From Halogeometricum sp. S3BR5-2 (GTDB lineage Archaea; Halobacteriota; Halobacteria; Halobacteriales; Haloferacaceae), in the NCBI RefSeq assembly GCF_031624635.1, contig NZ_JAMQOQ010000001.1, forward strand, positions 744,001 to 808,000: a stretch of DNA of 64,000 bases. Reading direction: 5' to 3'. Numbering within the stretch: position 1 is the stretch's first letter; each line of letters opens with the position of its first letter. This document shows, piece after piece, positions 18,364-27,107 of the stretch. A program made the translations under genes and the position numbers. The notes below the pieces were generated by a model that was given only the letters and a program-made list of their open reading frames with translations, was not told the DNA's origin and did no database searches.

Positions 18364-19518
18364 ATGTTGGAAGGCGTGAACGTCGCCCTCGGCGTCTCGG
18401 GCAGCATCGCCGCGGTGAAGGTGGTCGAGTTGGCCCACGAACTCCGGCGGCGGGGGGCGTCGGTCCGCGGCGTGATGACCGAGAGCGCCCGGGGTATCGT
18501 CCACCCGTGGGCCGTCGAGTTCGCCACCGGCGAGGAGGTTGTGACCGAGATAACGGGCCGCGTCGAACACGTCGAACTCTGCGGCCGCGACGGGTGGGCG
18601 GACGTGCTCCTCCTTGCGCCCGCGACGGCGAACACCGTCGGGAAGATAGCCGGCGCCGTGGACGACACGCCGGTGACGACGTGTGCGACGACGGCCCTCG
18701 GCGCGGACGTCCCCGTCGTCGTCGCCCCCGCGATGCACGAACCGATGTACGACCACCCCGGCGTGTTAGACGCTATCGACCGCGTGGAGTCGTGGGGCGT
18801 CCGGTTCGTGGCCCCCCGAGTCGAAGAGGGGAAGGCGAAGATAGCGACGGAGGAGGCCATCGTCACCGACGTGGCCCGCGCGACGACCGAACGGAGCCTC
18901 GCCGGGAAACACGTCGTCGTCACCGCGGGCGCCACCTCAGAACCCGTCGACCCGGTGCGCGTGCTGACGAACCGCTCCTCCGGTAAGACCGGACGGGAAG
19001 TCGCCCGCGCCTGCTACGTCCGTGGCGCAGACGTGACGCTGGTACAGGACGGCGAGGACGTGCCGTACGCCGAGACGGTCCGGGTGGAAACGGGCGCGGA
19101 GATGCTGGCGGCCGTCCTCGACGCGGCGGGGGACGCCGACGCCCTCGTCTCCGCGGCCGCCATCTCGGATTACACCGTCGACGCCGCCGCGGAGAAACTC
19201 CGCTCGGGCGAACCGCGGACGCTCGAACTCGAACCGACGCCGAAACTCATCGACCGAGTGCGCGAAGCCCACCCCGACCTGACCGTCGTCGGGTTCAAAG
19301 CCGAGACGTCGGGCGACGACGACGAGATGACGGCCGCGGCGCGGCGGATTCTCGACCGCGCCGGACTGGCGTTCGTCGTCGCCAACGACGCCTCGGTGAT
19401 GGGCGAAGAAGAGACGCGGGCGCTTCTCGTCCGCGCCGACGAGGTGACCGAGTTCTCGGGGTCGAAAGCCGACCTCGGCGCGCGCGTCGCGGCGGAGTTG
19501 GCCGCGGTGCTCGCGTAG
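18364..19518 (+). CDS. coaBC: Bifunctional phosphopantothenoylcysteine decarboxylase / phosphopantothenate-cysteine ligase
   Basis: A 384-residue CoaBC protein for two steps of coenzyme A synthesis. The flavin-dependent CoaC half has GVSGSIAAVKVVELAHEL, the catalytic-His region RVEHVELCGRDGWADVLLLAPATANT, and the archaeal-type PAMHEPMY. The CoaB half starts near residue 180 with VVVTAGATSEPVDPVRVLTNRSSGKTG and includes EPTPKLID. The start ATG at 18364 gives a normal length. It lies 203 bases after the flavoprotein gene, so it probably has its own promoter. Confidence 0.95.
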   Translation: MLEGVNVALGVSGSIAAVKVVELAHELRRRGASVRGVMTESARGIVHPWAVEFATGEEVVTEITGRVEHVELCGRDGWADVLLLAPATANTVGKIAGAVDDTPVTTCATTALGADVPVVVAPAMHEPMYDHPGVLDAIDRVESWGVRFVAPRVEEGKAKIATEEAIVTDVARATTERSLAGKHVVVTAGATSEPVDPVRVLTNRSSGKTGREVARACYVRGADVTLVQDGEDVPYAETVRVETGAEMLAAVLDAAGDADALVSAAAISDYTVDAAAEKLRSGEPRTLELEPTPKLIDRVREAHPDLTVVGFKAETSGDDDEMTAAARRILDRAGLAFVVANDASVMGEEETRALLVRADEVTEFSGSKADLGARVAAELAAVLA

Positions 19519-19603
19519 GTCGACAGGGTTCCCGACGCGCGAGTCCACCGCCGAGGCGCGACTCGGGTCCGGCCCGGATCGACGCCGAACGCCGCTCCGA
19601 GAG

Positions 19604-19611
19604 CCTTATAC
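19604..19611 (+). promoter_or_regulatory. TATA box of the gene at 19639
   Basis: CCTTATAC is centred about 31 bases before the ATG at 19639, which fits a leaderless or nearly leaderless start. Confidence 0.5.
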
Positions 19612-19638
19612 GACTCGCTCGGGAGGTTCACATGGGAG

Positions 19639-19992
19639 ATGAGTGACGACCGAGACTCCGTATTTGACGACGTCTATCCCGACGAATACCGCGGTCCGAG
19701 AGCTCGGATTCCCAACGTCGACGTGCCGAAAGTCGACATCCCGACGACGGACTCGGACGCGATGTCGGACTCGTCGATCACCACGCTGTTCGTCCTCCAC
19801 GTCGTCATCTGGAACGCCGTCCTGCTGTGTTTCAGTCTCGGACTGATGCTTATCTACTTCCGGCAGAACGGAGCCCTCGGCGGCCAACTGCTCAGCGTCA
19901 GCCTCATACTCGCGCTCTACGGGGTGTACCGGTGGCCGAGAGGCGAAGACGGTGACGGCGATAGCGACGACGACGGCAACGACGACAACTGA
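19639..19992 (+). CDS. Haloarchaeal two-helix membrane protein of unknown function
   Basis: A 117-residue protein. The first 45 residues are acidic and cytosolic and contain the small repeat VDVPKVDIP. Two membrane helices follow (about 48-71, TLFVLHVVIWNAVLLCFSLG, and 78-98). A very acidic Asp/Asn tail ends the protein. It is convergent with the Mrp operon. No function is known to me. Confidence 0.7.
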   Translation: MSDDRDSVFDDVYPDEYRGPRARIPNVDVPKVDIPTTDSDAMSDSSITTLFVLHVVIWNAVLLCFSLGLMLIYFRQNGALGGQLLSVSLILALYGVYRWPRGEDGDGDSDDDGNDDN

Positions 19993-20089
19993 CCGGAAAC
20001 TCGGAGTCGAAGCGAACGTTCGGGTGCGCTCCGGTGTTTCGCGAGACGGCGCACCCGGAAGCCGGCCGGTCGGGTCGGTCGGGTCGCGT

Positions 20090-21862
20090 TCAGACGAACA
20101 TCGCGACGAGGACGCTCAGGATGACGAGCGTCACGAGCGCGACGCTCGTGCCGATGTCCGCCCGCATCGAGACGTCGTCGTCTCGGTCCGCAGAGCGCGC
20201 GACGACCGCACGCGGGTCTCTCACCGCGGCGCCGAGAGAGCGCGTGAGGCGCACCGCCGCCCGGTCGACCGCGGCGTACAGTTCTGTGACGCCGACGACG
20301 ACGGCGCGCGTTCCGTACAGCGCCGCTGGGTTGTAGAGTCTGTCGACGTCGGGAACGCGACCCACCTTCGACAGCGGCTTCTTGATGAGGACGAACCCGA
20401 CGAGACCGATGACCGCCAGCGCGACGCCCTCGATGACGTGGTCGACGGTGTAGGTGACGTACTCGTGGGAGACGACCGCCTCGGTGGTCACGTCGTAGGG
20501 GAGCAGGGCGAACAGCGCCGAGTCGACGACGCCGAAGAACACGCAGAGCGCGGCGACGGCGACCATCGCGACGGTTTGTCCGCGGTTGGCGTCGTCGACG
20601 CTGCCCTCGTACTCGCCGTGGAAGAAGGCGTAGTAGCCGAACTTGATGAACGAGAGGAACGTCCCGACGCCCCCGACGAGCAACAGGAGCTCTAAGGTGT
20701 GGAAGTCGCCGACCGCGAACGGTCCGGCCGGGAAGTCGTAGTGGCTGGCCGAGATGATGATACCCTTGCTGACGAAGCCGTTGAACAGCGGGAAGCCGGC
20801 GATGGAGAGGGCGGCGACGGTGAAGGCGACGGCGGTTATCGGCATCTCGCGGCCGAGACCGCCGAGTTTCTTCAGGCTCTCCCTGTCGGTCCGGTAGATG
20901 ACGACGCCGGCGGTCATGAACAGGAGCCCCTTGTAGAGGATGTGGTTGAACACGTGGGCCATCGCGCCGGACTGCGCGAGCGTCGTCCCGATGCCGACGC
21001 CGGCGACCATGTAGCCGACCTGCGACTGGATGTGATAGGAGAGCAGCCGCCGCATGTCGTTCTGGAACAGCGCGTAGGTCGCCCCGAACACCGCCATGAT
21101 GCCGCCCATGTAAGCGATGGCGACGTTCCCCTCCGGGAACGCCCGGTACATCCCGTAGACGCCGGTCTTGGTCGTGAACACGCAGAGGAAGACGCTCGCG
21201 GCCACGTGCGGCCGCGGGTAGGTGTCGGGCAGCCACGCGTGGAGGCCGACGAACCCGACGTTGACGCCGATGCCGAGGGCCGCGAGCAGAGGCGCGACGG
21301 GGCCCGCCATCCCGCCGGCCGTGGCGGTGAACAGAAAGGAACCGACCTCGACGTAGTGCCACGCGACCGCGCCCAACAGGAGCGTGCCGCCGACACCGTG
21401 CAGGAGGGCGTACCGGTAGCCGGCGCGCACCGCCCGGCCGCCGTGGTGCCAGACGAGGAGCGTGCTGGTGACGGCCATCAGCTCCCAGAAGAAGATGAGC
21501 GACAGCCAGTCGCCGCCGAAGACGGCGCCGAGGCTCGTCCCGACGTACGAGAGGGCGAACGCGGTCTGGAGCGCCGACGCCTCGGAGTACCACGAGTAGA
21601 GGACGCCGACTGCGCCGATGAAGCCGAATATCAGCCCCATGAGCGTCGAGAAGGGGTCGACGTTGTACAGCACCGCGTCGAAGCCGAACAGCTGTACCGG
21701 GAGGTGCTGGCCCTCGGGGGTCAGCCAGACGTACGGCACGACGACGGCCGTCGCGAGGATGCCGAGGACGTGACCCGCGCGCCGGCCGACGAGCGGAAGC
21801 AGCACCGCCGCCAGCAGCACGGGCACGAACGGCGGGACGAGGGGGAGGAGAGAGTCGACCAT
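20090..21862 (-). CDS. Mrp-type Na+/H+ antiporter, third MrpD/NuoL-like subunit
   Basis: A 590-residue polytopic proton-antiporter-like subunit, the last of three in this operon. The key proton-path residues are present: Glu in LSLIFFWELMAVTS near residue 140 and Lys in HILYKGLLFMTAG near 300. The C-terminal 120 residues carry an extra soluble segment with PDVDRLYNPAALYG and a final helix, which resembles NuoL/MrpA-type extensions. The ATG at 21862 overlaps the upstream gene's TGA by one base. A 55-codon upstream extension lies inside the preceding gene and is rejected. It may stand in for the N-terminal part of MrpA. Confidence 0.88.
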   Translation of the reverse strand: MVDSLLPLVPPFVPVLLAAVLLPLVGRRAGHVLGILATAVVVPYVWLTPEGQHLPVQLFGFDAVLYNVDPFSTLMGLIFGFIGAVGVLYSWYSEASALQTAFALSYVGTSLGAVFGGDWLSLIFFWELMAVTSTLLVWHHGGRAVRAGYRYALLHGVGGTLLLGAVAWHYVEVGSFLFTATAGGMAGPVAPLLAALGIGVNVGFVGLHAWLPDTYPRPHVAASVFLCVFTTKTGVYGMYRAFPEGNVAIAYMGGIMAVFGATYALFQNDMRRLLSYHIQSQVGYMVAGVGIGTTLAQSGAMAHVFNHILYKGLLFMTAGVVIYRTDRESLKKLGGLGREMPITAVAFTVAALSIAGFPLFNGFVSKGIIISASHYDFPAGPFAVGDFHTLELLLLVGGVGTFLSFIKFGYYAFFHGEYEGSVDDANRGQTVAMVAVAALCVFFGVVDSALFALLPYDVTTEAVVSHEYVTYTVDHVIEGVALAVIGLVGFVLIKKPLSKVGRVPDVDRLYNPAALYGTRAVVVGVTELYAAVDRAAVRLTRSLGAAVRDPRAVVARSADRDDDVSMRADIGTSVALVTLVILSVLVAMFV

Positions 21863-23628
21863 CAGACCGCCACCCCCGTCACGCCCTCGACGATCAGTCT
21901 CACGATTCGCAGGAAGACGGCGGCGTCGGGGACGATACCGAGGAGTATCGACCCCGTCATCGCGAACAGAATCGGACCCAGCATGAACCACGTGGACTCG
22001 TCGCCGTTCCAGCGGCGGTGCTCCCACGCGGGGCTGGCGTCGGGGCCGTGTTCGGTGCGGATGTGCGCGGCGGCCTCGGCTCGGTCCGTCATCCCCTGTC
22101 CCTCGTGGTCGGACGCGTAGCCGTGGTCGTCGCTCTCGCCGTCAGCGGCCGCGGAGGCGTCGCCGCCGTCGGTCGCCTCCTCGTCGTCAACGGGGGCGTT
22201 CCCGCCGTCGGTGGCCGCGTCGGGGTCCGAGCCGGATTTCGACGCGCCGAACCGGCCGCCGAGCACGTGCTCGATGACGGGTTTCTCGTCGCTGTCGGCC
22301 GGCGCCTCGAAGAAAGCGGCGTAGACCACCGGCCAGAAGTACGCGATGTTGAGCACGCCCGAGACGAGCAGCGCGGCCGTGAACACGATATCGCCCGCCT
22401 GAATCGTCCCGATGAGCAGGAAGTACTTGCTGACGAACCCCGCGACGAGGGGAATCCCGGCCATCCCGAGCGCCGCCACGCCGAAGGCGGTCATCGTCAG
22501 CGGCATCCGCTTTCCGATGCCGGCCATGTTGCTGATGTCGTCGGTGTGCGTCTCGACGTGAATCGCGCCCGCACAGAGGAACAGGGTGAGCTTCATGAAC
22601 GCGTGCGCGGGGATGTGCAGGAGGCCGCCGACGAGCGACAGCGGGTTGAGGACGGCCAACCCGAGAACGATGTAGGATAGCTGACTCACCGTCGAGAACG
22701 CCAGCCGCCGCTTGAGGTTGTCCTGCCGGAGCGCGATGATGCTGGAGACGACCAGGGTTATCGCCGCCACGGAGGCCAACAGCACGCCGAGACCGAGGTC
22801 GGAGAGCAGTCCGGGACCGTACACGTCGAGCACGAGGCGGGCGATGCCGAACACGCCGGACTTGACGACGGCGACCGCGTGCAGGAGTCCCGAGACGGGC
22901 GTCGGCGCGACCATCGCGTCGGGGAGCCACGAGTGAAGCGGCATGAGCGCGGCCTTCACCCCGAAGCCGGCGGCCAACAGCGCGAACGCGGCCCGCGCGA
23001 ACGTGGGGTCGGCGCCGCTCAACCCGGCGATACCGCCGGGGGTGAACGCCGTCGTCCCCGTCGTCCAGAACACGAGCACCGTCCCGGCGAGGACGGCGAC
23101 CCCGCCGCCGAACGTGTACGCGAGGTACTTTCGCCCGGCGGCGCGGGCCTCCGCCGTCTCGTCGTGCGCGACGAGCGGGTAGGTCGCCACCGTGAGCAGT
23201 TCGTAGAAGACGAACAGCACGATGAGGTTCGCCGAGAAGGCGATTCCGATGGCCGCCGAGATGCTGCCCGCGAACGCCGCGAAGTAGCGGGTCTGGTTGT
23301 GCTCGGACAGCCCGCGCATGTAGCCGACGCTGTAGAAACTCGTCACGAGCCACAGCATACTCGCCAGGAGGCCGAACAGGATGCCGAGCGGGTCGGCTCT
23401 GAGCGCGAACTGCACCCCGGGCAGGAAGGTCCCGAGGTTCGTCACGTACACCGTCCCGGCGAGGATGCCCGGGACCATGCTCGCGACGACGCCGAGTTTC
23501 GTCACGGCGGCGAGGAAGGTCCAACCTTCCCGGAGGTTCGGTCGCCCCGCCGAGGCGAGAATCGGGACGATGGCGATGGCCGAGACGAGCACTGCGACGA
23601 TCGGTCTGAGTGAGGCGACTTCTGTCAT
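21862..23628 (-). CDS. Mrp-type Na+/H+ antiporter, second MrpD-like subunit
   Basis: A 588-residue antiporter-like membrane subunit. The conserved Glu is in FVFYELLTVATYPLV and the Lys in HAFMKLTLFLCAGAI. Residues about 465-545 form a long acidic, Asp/Ala/Gly-rich loop before one last helix, which is unusual for MrpD and probably cytoplasmic. Its ATG overlaps the upstream mrpD stop by four bases (ATGA), so the two are translationally coupled. Confidence 0.9.
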   Translation of the reverse strand: MTEVASLRPIVAVLVSAIAIVPILASAGRPNLREGWTFLAAVTKLGVVASMVPGILAGTVYVTNLGTFLPGVQFALRADPLGILFGLLASMLWLVTSFYSVGYMRGLSEHNQTRYFAAFAGSISAAIGIAFSANLIVLFVFYELLTVATYPLVAHDETAEARAAGRKYLAYTFGGGVAVLAGTVLVFWTTGTTAFTPGGIAGLSGADPTFARAAFALLAAGFGVKAALMPLHSWLPDAMVAPTPVSGLLHAVAVVKSGVFGIARLVLDVYGPGLLSDLGLGVLLASVAAITLVVSSIIALRQDNLKRRLAFSTVSQLSYIVLGLAVLNPLSLVGGLLHIPAHAFMKLTLFLCAGAIHVETHTDDISNMAGIGKRMPLTMTAFGVAALGMAGIPLVAGFVSKYFLLIGTIQAGDIVFTAALLVSGVLNIAYFWPVVYAAFFEAPADSDEKPVIEHVLGGRFGASKSGSDPDAATDGGNAPVDDEEATDGGDASAAADGESDDHGYASDHEGQGMTDRAEAAAHIRTEHGPDASPAWEHRRWNGDESTWFMLGPILFAMTGSILLGIVPDAAVFLRIVRLIVEGVTGVAV

Positions 23629-25151
23629 GCGAGGAGACGCGCGATGGTTGGTTCAAGGAGCTGTCCGTACTCGAACGCGGCGACGCCGAGGACGACGGCG
23701 AGGACGGCGGCAAGCACCACCGTTGCTCGCATTCCGGTCGAGACGGGGGGGCGTCCGGCGTCGTCCGCCTCTCTCTCCCCTTCGCCGTCGGTGAACAGCG
23801 TCTCGTCGGGCGCCGTCTCGGCGCCCGCGTCGACGTCGGGCGACTCGCGGAAGAATATCCGCTCTATCACGCGCGCGAAGTACGCCAGCGTCAGCAGCGT
23901 GCTCAGGAGGAGGACTACGACGAGCGGCCAGGCCTGCGCCTCGACGGCGCCCAGGGCGATGTACCACTTGCCGACGAACCCGACCGCCGGCGGCACGCCG
24001 ACCATGGCGAGCGCGAGGACACCGAACGCGGTCGACCCGACCGGGAAGCGTTCGGCGAGCCCCCGGTAGTCGTCGACCGTCCGAGCGTCGGTTTCGTCGG
24101 CGATGAGTCCGCTCGTCAGGAACAGCCCGCCTTTCATCACCGCGTGGCCGACGAGGTGGATCATCGCTCCCGTCAGCGCGGTCCCGTTGGCCACCGCGAC
24201 GGCGCCGACGATGAGCCCGAACTGCGAGACCGACGAGTAGGCGAGCATGCGCTTTATCTCCCGCTGCGTGACCGCGAGGACGCTCCCGGCGACGATGCTC
24301 ACGACGGCGGCGGCGACGAGGACGGTCTGCGCGAACGGGTTCGCGGCCAGGAACTCCACGGTGAAGACCGTGAAGACGATTCGAATCAGCGCGTACGCCG
24401 CGATGGTCGAGACGAGCGCCGAGATGAGGGCGCTCACGGAGTCCGGCGCGCCGGCGTAGGCGGCCGGCTGCCAGGTGTGTATCGGGAACACCGCTATCTT
24501 GACGAACAGACCGACGACGAGGAGGCCGAAGGCCGCCCGGACCAGCGGCGACTCGTAGCCCACCGCCGCGAGTTGCGCCGAGAGGTCGGCCATGTTGAGC
24601 GTGCCCGTGGCGACGTACGCGAACCCGATTCCGAGCAGGAACAGCGACGCGCCGACCGTCCCGACGAGGAGGTACTTGAGCGCGGCGCGGGCCGAGCGCC
24701 CGCCCTCCCCGCTGGCGACCAGCGCGTACGCGGCCAGCCCCGTTATCTCCAAGAAGACGTACATGTTGAACACGTCGCCGGTGATGCTCATCCCCGACAG
24801 CCCGGCGACGAGCAGCAGGTACGTCGCGTAGAACGCGTTCGACCGCGGCCCCGCGACCCGCGCGTACCCGAGGACGCCGAGGGCGACGACGGCCACGAGC
24901 ACGGCCATCGTCGCGGAGAGGCCGTCGATGACGAGTTCGATGCCGAACGGCGCGGAGAACCCGCCGACGACGTACCGAACCGGCTGCCCGCTGAACGCGC
25001 GGCTCGCGAGGACGGCGGCCATTCCGGTCTGGACGAGCGCCGTACAGACGGCGACGGGCCACCCGCTCCGGGAGCGGACGAGTCCCGCGAGCAGCGCCAG
25101 GACCGAGCCGAGGAGCGGGACGGCGACGAGGAACGGCGGGAGGTCATTCAT
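23625..25151 (-). CDS. mrpD: Mrp Na+/H+ antiporter subunit D
   Basis: A 508-residue core antiporter subunit with about 14 helices. The proton-path Glu is in MYVFLEITGLAAYAL and the key Lys in GHAVMKGGLFLTSG. FPIHTWQPAAY is typical of MrpD rather than NuoN. A soluble acidic loop at about 430-465 precedes the last helix. It overlaps the mrpC gene upstream by eight bases and the next gene by four. Confidence 0.92.
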   Translation of the reverse strand: MNDLPPFLVAVPLLGSVLALLAGLVRSRSGWPVAVCTALVQTGMAAVLASRAFSGQPVRYVVGGFSAPFGIELVIDGLSATMAVLVAVVALGVLGYARVAGPRSNAFYATYLLLVAGLSGMSITGDVFNMYVFLEITGLAAYALVASGEGGRSARAALKYLLVGTVGASLFLLGIGFAYVATGTLNMADLSAQLAAVGYESPLVRAAFGLLVVGLFVKIAVFPIHTWQPAAYAGAPDSVSALISALVSTIAAYALIRIVFTVFTVEFLAANPFAQTVLVAAAVVSIVAGSVLAVTQREIKRMLAYSSVSQFGLIVGAVAVANGTALTGAMIHLVGHAVMKGGLFLTSGLIADETDARTVDDYRGLAERFPVGSTAFGVLALAMVGVPPAVGFVGKWYIALGAVEAQAWPLVVVLLLSTLLTLAYFARVIERIFFRESPDVDAGAETAPDETLFTDGEGEREADDAGRPPVSTGMRATVVLAAVLAVVLGVAAFEYGQLLEPTIARLLA

Positions 25152-25500
25152 CGGAGGTCACTCTCCGAATGGCGTCCTCGTTCAGGGTGCCGTACTCCTC
25201 GTAGATGCGGACGATGAGTCCGAGGGCGACGGCGGTGAGGCTGACGCCGACGACGATGGCGGTCAGTATGAGCACGTGCGGCAGCGGACTGACGTACGGC
25301 TCCGGGGCCGTCAGGAGCGGCGGACTCGCCCCGTCGACGAACGCGGTCACGATGAAGAACAGGAAGATGCCCGTCTGGAAGACGTTCATCCCGATCACCT
25401 TCTTCACCAGGTTCGCGTTTCCGATCATCATGTAGGCGCCGAAACCCAGCAGGAGGAACGACACGAGGTAGTAGATCCGAGAGACCAGAAAGTCGATCAC
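25144..25500 (-). CDS. mrpC: Mrp Na+/H+ antiporter subunit C (NuoK-like)
   Basis: A 118-residue, three-helix NuoK-like subunit. It has GAYMMIGNANLVKKVIGMNVFQTGIF, corresponding to the conserved Glu/Lys region of NuoK, and DPLPHVLILTAIVVG-like sequence (here SPLPHVLILTAIVVGVS). It contributes to the antiporter's lateral ion path. Its start overlaps the end of mrpB by four bases. Confidence 0.92.
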   Translation of the reverse strand: MIDFLVSRIYYLVSFLLLGFGAYMMIGNANLVKKVIGMNVFQTGIFLFFIVTAFVDGASPPLLTAPEPYVSPLPHVLILTAIVVGVSLTAVALGLIVRIYEEYGTLNEDAIRRVTSDE

Positions 25501-25982
25501 TGTGTATCACTCCAGTTGTTCCGTAGTCCGGAGGCGATGACGAAAAAGAGGCCGGTTACGATCCCCGAGACGACGAGACCGATGGCCAACTCGACGAACT
25601 CGATACCGTACTTCGTGGCGTGGTAGAAGCCGTACGCGCTGTACTCGAGGAACCCGCCGCCGAGCAGTACCGAGCCCATCCCGGTCAGCAGGAACGCGAG
25701 GACGCCGAGACAGATCATCGCGATGGGAAGTTTCGGTCCGATCCAGTCGCGGGTCGCCTCGATGCCGAAGGCGATGCCGAGCATGAGGACGACGGTCCCC
25801 ACGATGACGCCGCCTTGGAAACCGCCGCCGGAGGAGTCCGCCCCGTGGAACATCACGAACAGTCCGAGCGTGAAGACGAACGGCATGATCACACGGACGG
25901 TCGTCATGATGAGCGGGCTCTCGACGTACGGTGAGCGCCGCTCGGTCGATTCGGTCTCGGACGTCTCGGTGTCTGTGCTCAT
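25497..25982 (-). CDS. mrpB: Mrp Na+/H+ antiporter subunit B
   Basis: A 161-residue MnhB-domain protein with four helices and the signature HGADSSGGGFQGGVIVG near residues 46-62. The first 20 residues are a charged Thr/Glu-rich tail. It overlaps the MrpA-C-like gene upstream by four bases and mrpC downstream by four bases. Confidence 0.92.
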   Translation of the reverse strand: MSTDTETSETESTERRSPYVESPLIMTTVRVIMPFVFTLGLFVMFHGADSSGGGFQGGVIVGTVVLMLGIAFGIEATRDWIGPKLPIAMICLGVLAFLLTGMGSVLLGGGFLEYSAYGFYHATKYGIEFVELAIGLVVSGIVTGLFFVIASGLRNNWSDTQ

Positions 25983-26515
25983 TCGAACACCTCCTTTTTC
26001 AGGACGACGAGGAGGCTGACCCCCGCCGCGTAGACGACGGCGGCCTCCCCCATCGTGTCGAAGCCTCGGTACGCCGCGAGCACGGCCGTCACGGCGTTCT
26101 GCACCTCGGTCACCTCGTACGCGTTCGCCAGGTAGTACCTCGTCACGTCGTCGGTCACGACCGCCGTGTCGGCGGCCCCCACCGGCGGGAGCGCGACCAG
26201 CGTCGTCGAGAGGACGGCGACGAGAGAGATTGCGACCGCGGCCGCGCGGTAGTCGATGCGCTCTATGGTTCGCTCGTCGGTCGGTCGGGTCGTCTTCGCG
26301 ATGGTCAACAGGAACAGTATCGTCATCACGCCGGCGCCGACCGCCGCCTCCGTGAGTCCGACGTCGGGCGCGCGGAGGTACACCCAGACGATGGCGATGC
26401 CCAGGCTGTACGCGCCGAACGCGATGATCGCTCCGAGCACGTCCCGGAGGAACGCCGTCGCGAACGCGCAACTCACGACGAACACGAGCAGGGCGACCTC
26501 TATCGGTTCGATCAC
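25979..26515 (-). CDS. MrpA C-terminal-domain-like subunit (MbhD plus MbhE modules)
   Basis: A 178-residue membrane protein corresponding to the C-terminal end of bacterial MrpA, here a separate gene. Residues 1-75 are DUF4040/MbhD-like (VYLRAPDVGLTEAAVGAGVMTILFLLTI, with the proton-path Glu). The last 40 residues are MbhE-like (VTAVLAAYRGFDTMGEAAVVY). This split is the same as in archaeal membrane-bound hydrogenases. It lies between mrpG and mrpB with four-base overlaps on both sides. Confidence 0.87.
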   Translation of the reverse strand: MIEPIEVALLVFVVSCAFATAFLRDVLGAIIAFGAYSLGIAIVWVYLRAPDVGLTEAAVGAGVMTILFLLTIAKTTRPTDERTIERIDYRAAAVAISLVAVLSTTLVALPPVGAADTAVVTDDVTRYYLANAYEVTEVQNAVTAVLAAYRGFDTMGEAAVVYAAGVSLLVVLKKEVFE

Positions 26516-26832
26516 TGCTCACCCCCCTCCGCGTCCTCGGTCCACGGTTCGATACCCTGTTCGGCCGCCGCCCGGACGATGGCGTGCGCGGCGGTCGGAT
26601 TCGTGATGAACATGAACAGTAACAGCAGCGCCGTCTTGACCGTCGACATGCCGCCGTCGAACGCTATCGTCACGGCCGCGAGCGTCAGGACGGCCCCGAG
26701 CGTCTCGCTCTTCGAGGTGCTGTGCGCGCGCGTGTACAGGTCGGGGAGACGGACGAGTCCGACGGCGGCGACGATGGCGAAGAAGACGCCGCCGCCGACC
26801 AGCGCGACGATGGCGATCTCTCGCGGCGTCAT
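26512..26832 (-). CDS. mrpG: Mrp Na+/H+ antiporter subunit G
   Basis: A 106-residue, three-helix MnhG protein with the signature GLVRLPDLYTRAHSTSKSETLGA near residues 25-47. The tail is acidic. The ATG overlaps the mrpF stop by one base, in the order F-G as in bacterial mrp operons. Confidence 0.93.
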   Translation of the reverse strand: MTPREIAIVALVGGGVFFAIVAAVGLVRLPDLYTRAHSTSKSETLGAVLTLAAVTIAFDGGMSTVKTALLLLFMFITNPTAAHAIVRAAAEQGIEPWTEDAEGGEQ

Positions 26833-27107
26833 CAGAGCACCCCTCCCCGCTCGACGGTGAACTTCGAGATGGCGATGCTCAACAGGAAGTTCAACAGCGC
26901 GTACACGAGGGCGATGTCGAGCGCCCCCGGTTCGCCGATGGCGGCAGCCAGCAGGGCGATGACGATCACCACGTTCGACCCGATGACGTTGACCGCGATG
27001 ACGCGGTCGGGCATGGTGGGTCCCCGGACGATCCGGAAGACGCCGACCAACGAGGTGAGGACGAACACGGCGGCGGCGGTCAACAGCACGTTCTCGACGA
27101 ACGTCAT
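26832..27107 (-). CDS. mrpF: Mrp Na+/H+ antiporter subunit F
   Basis: A 91-residue, three-helix MnhF protein with FRIVRGPTMPDRVIAVNVIGSN near residues 24-45, where the Pro-Asp-Arg is the family signature. The ATG at 27107 overlaps the mrpE stop by four bases. Longer in-frame readings upstream lie inside mrpE and are rejected. Confidence 0.93.
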   Translation of the reverse strand: MTFVENVLLTAAAVFVLTSLVGVFRIVRGPTMPDRVIAVNVIGSNVVIVIALLAAAIGEPGALDIALVYALLNFLLSIAISKFTVERGGVL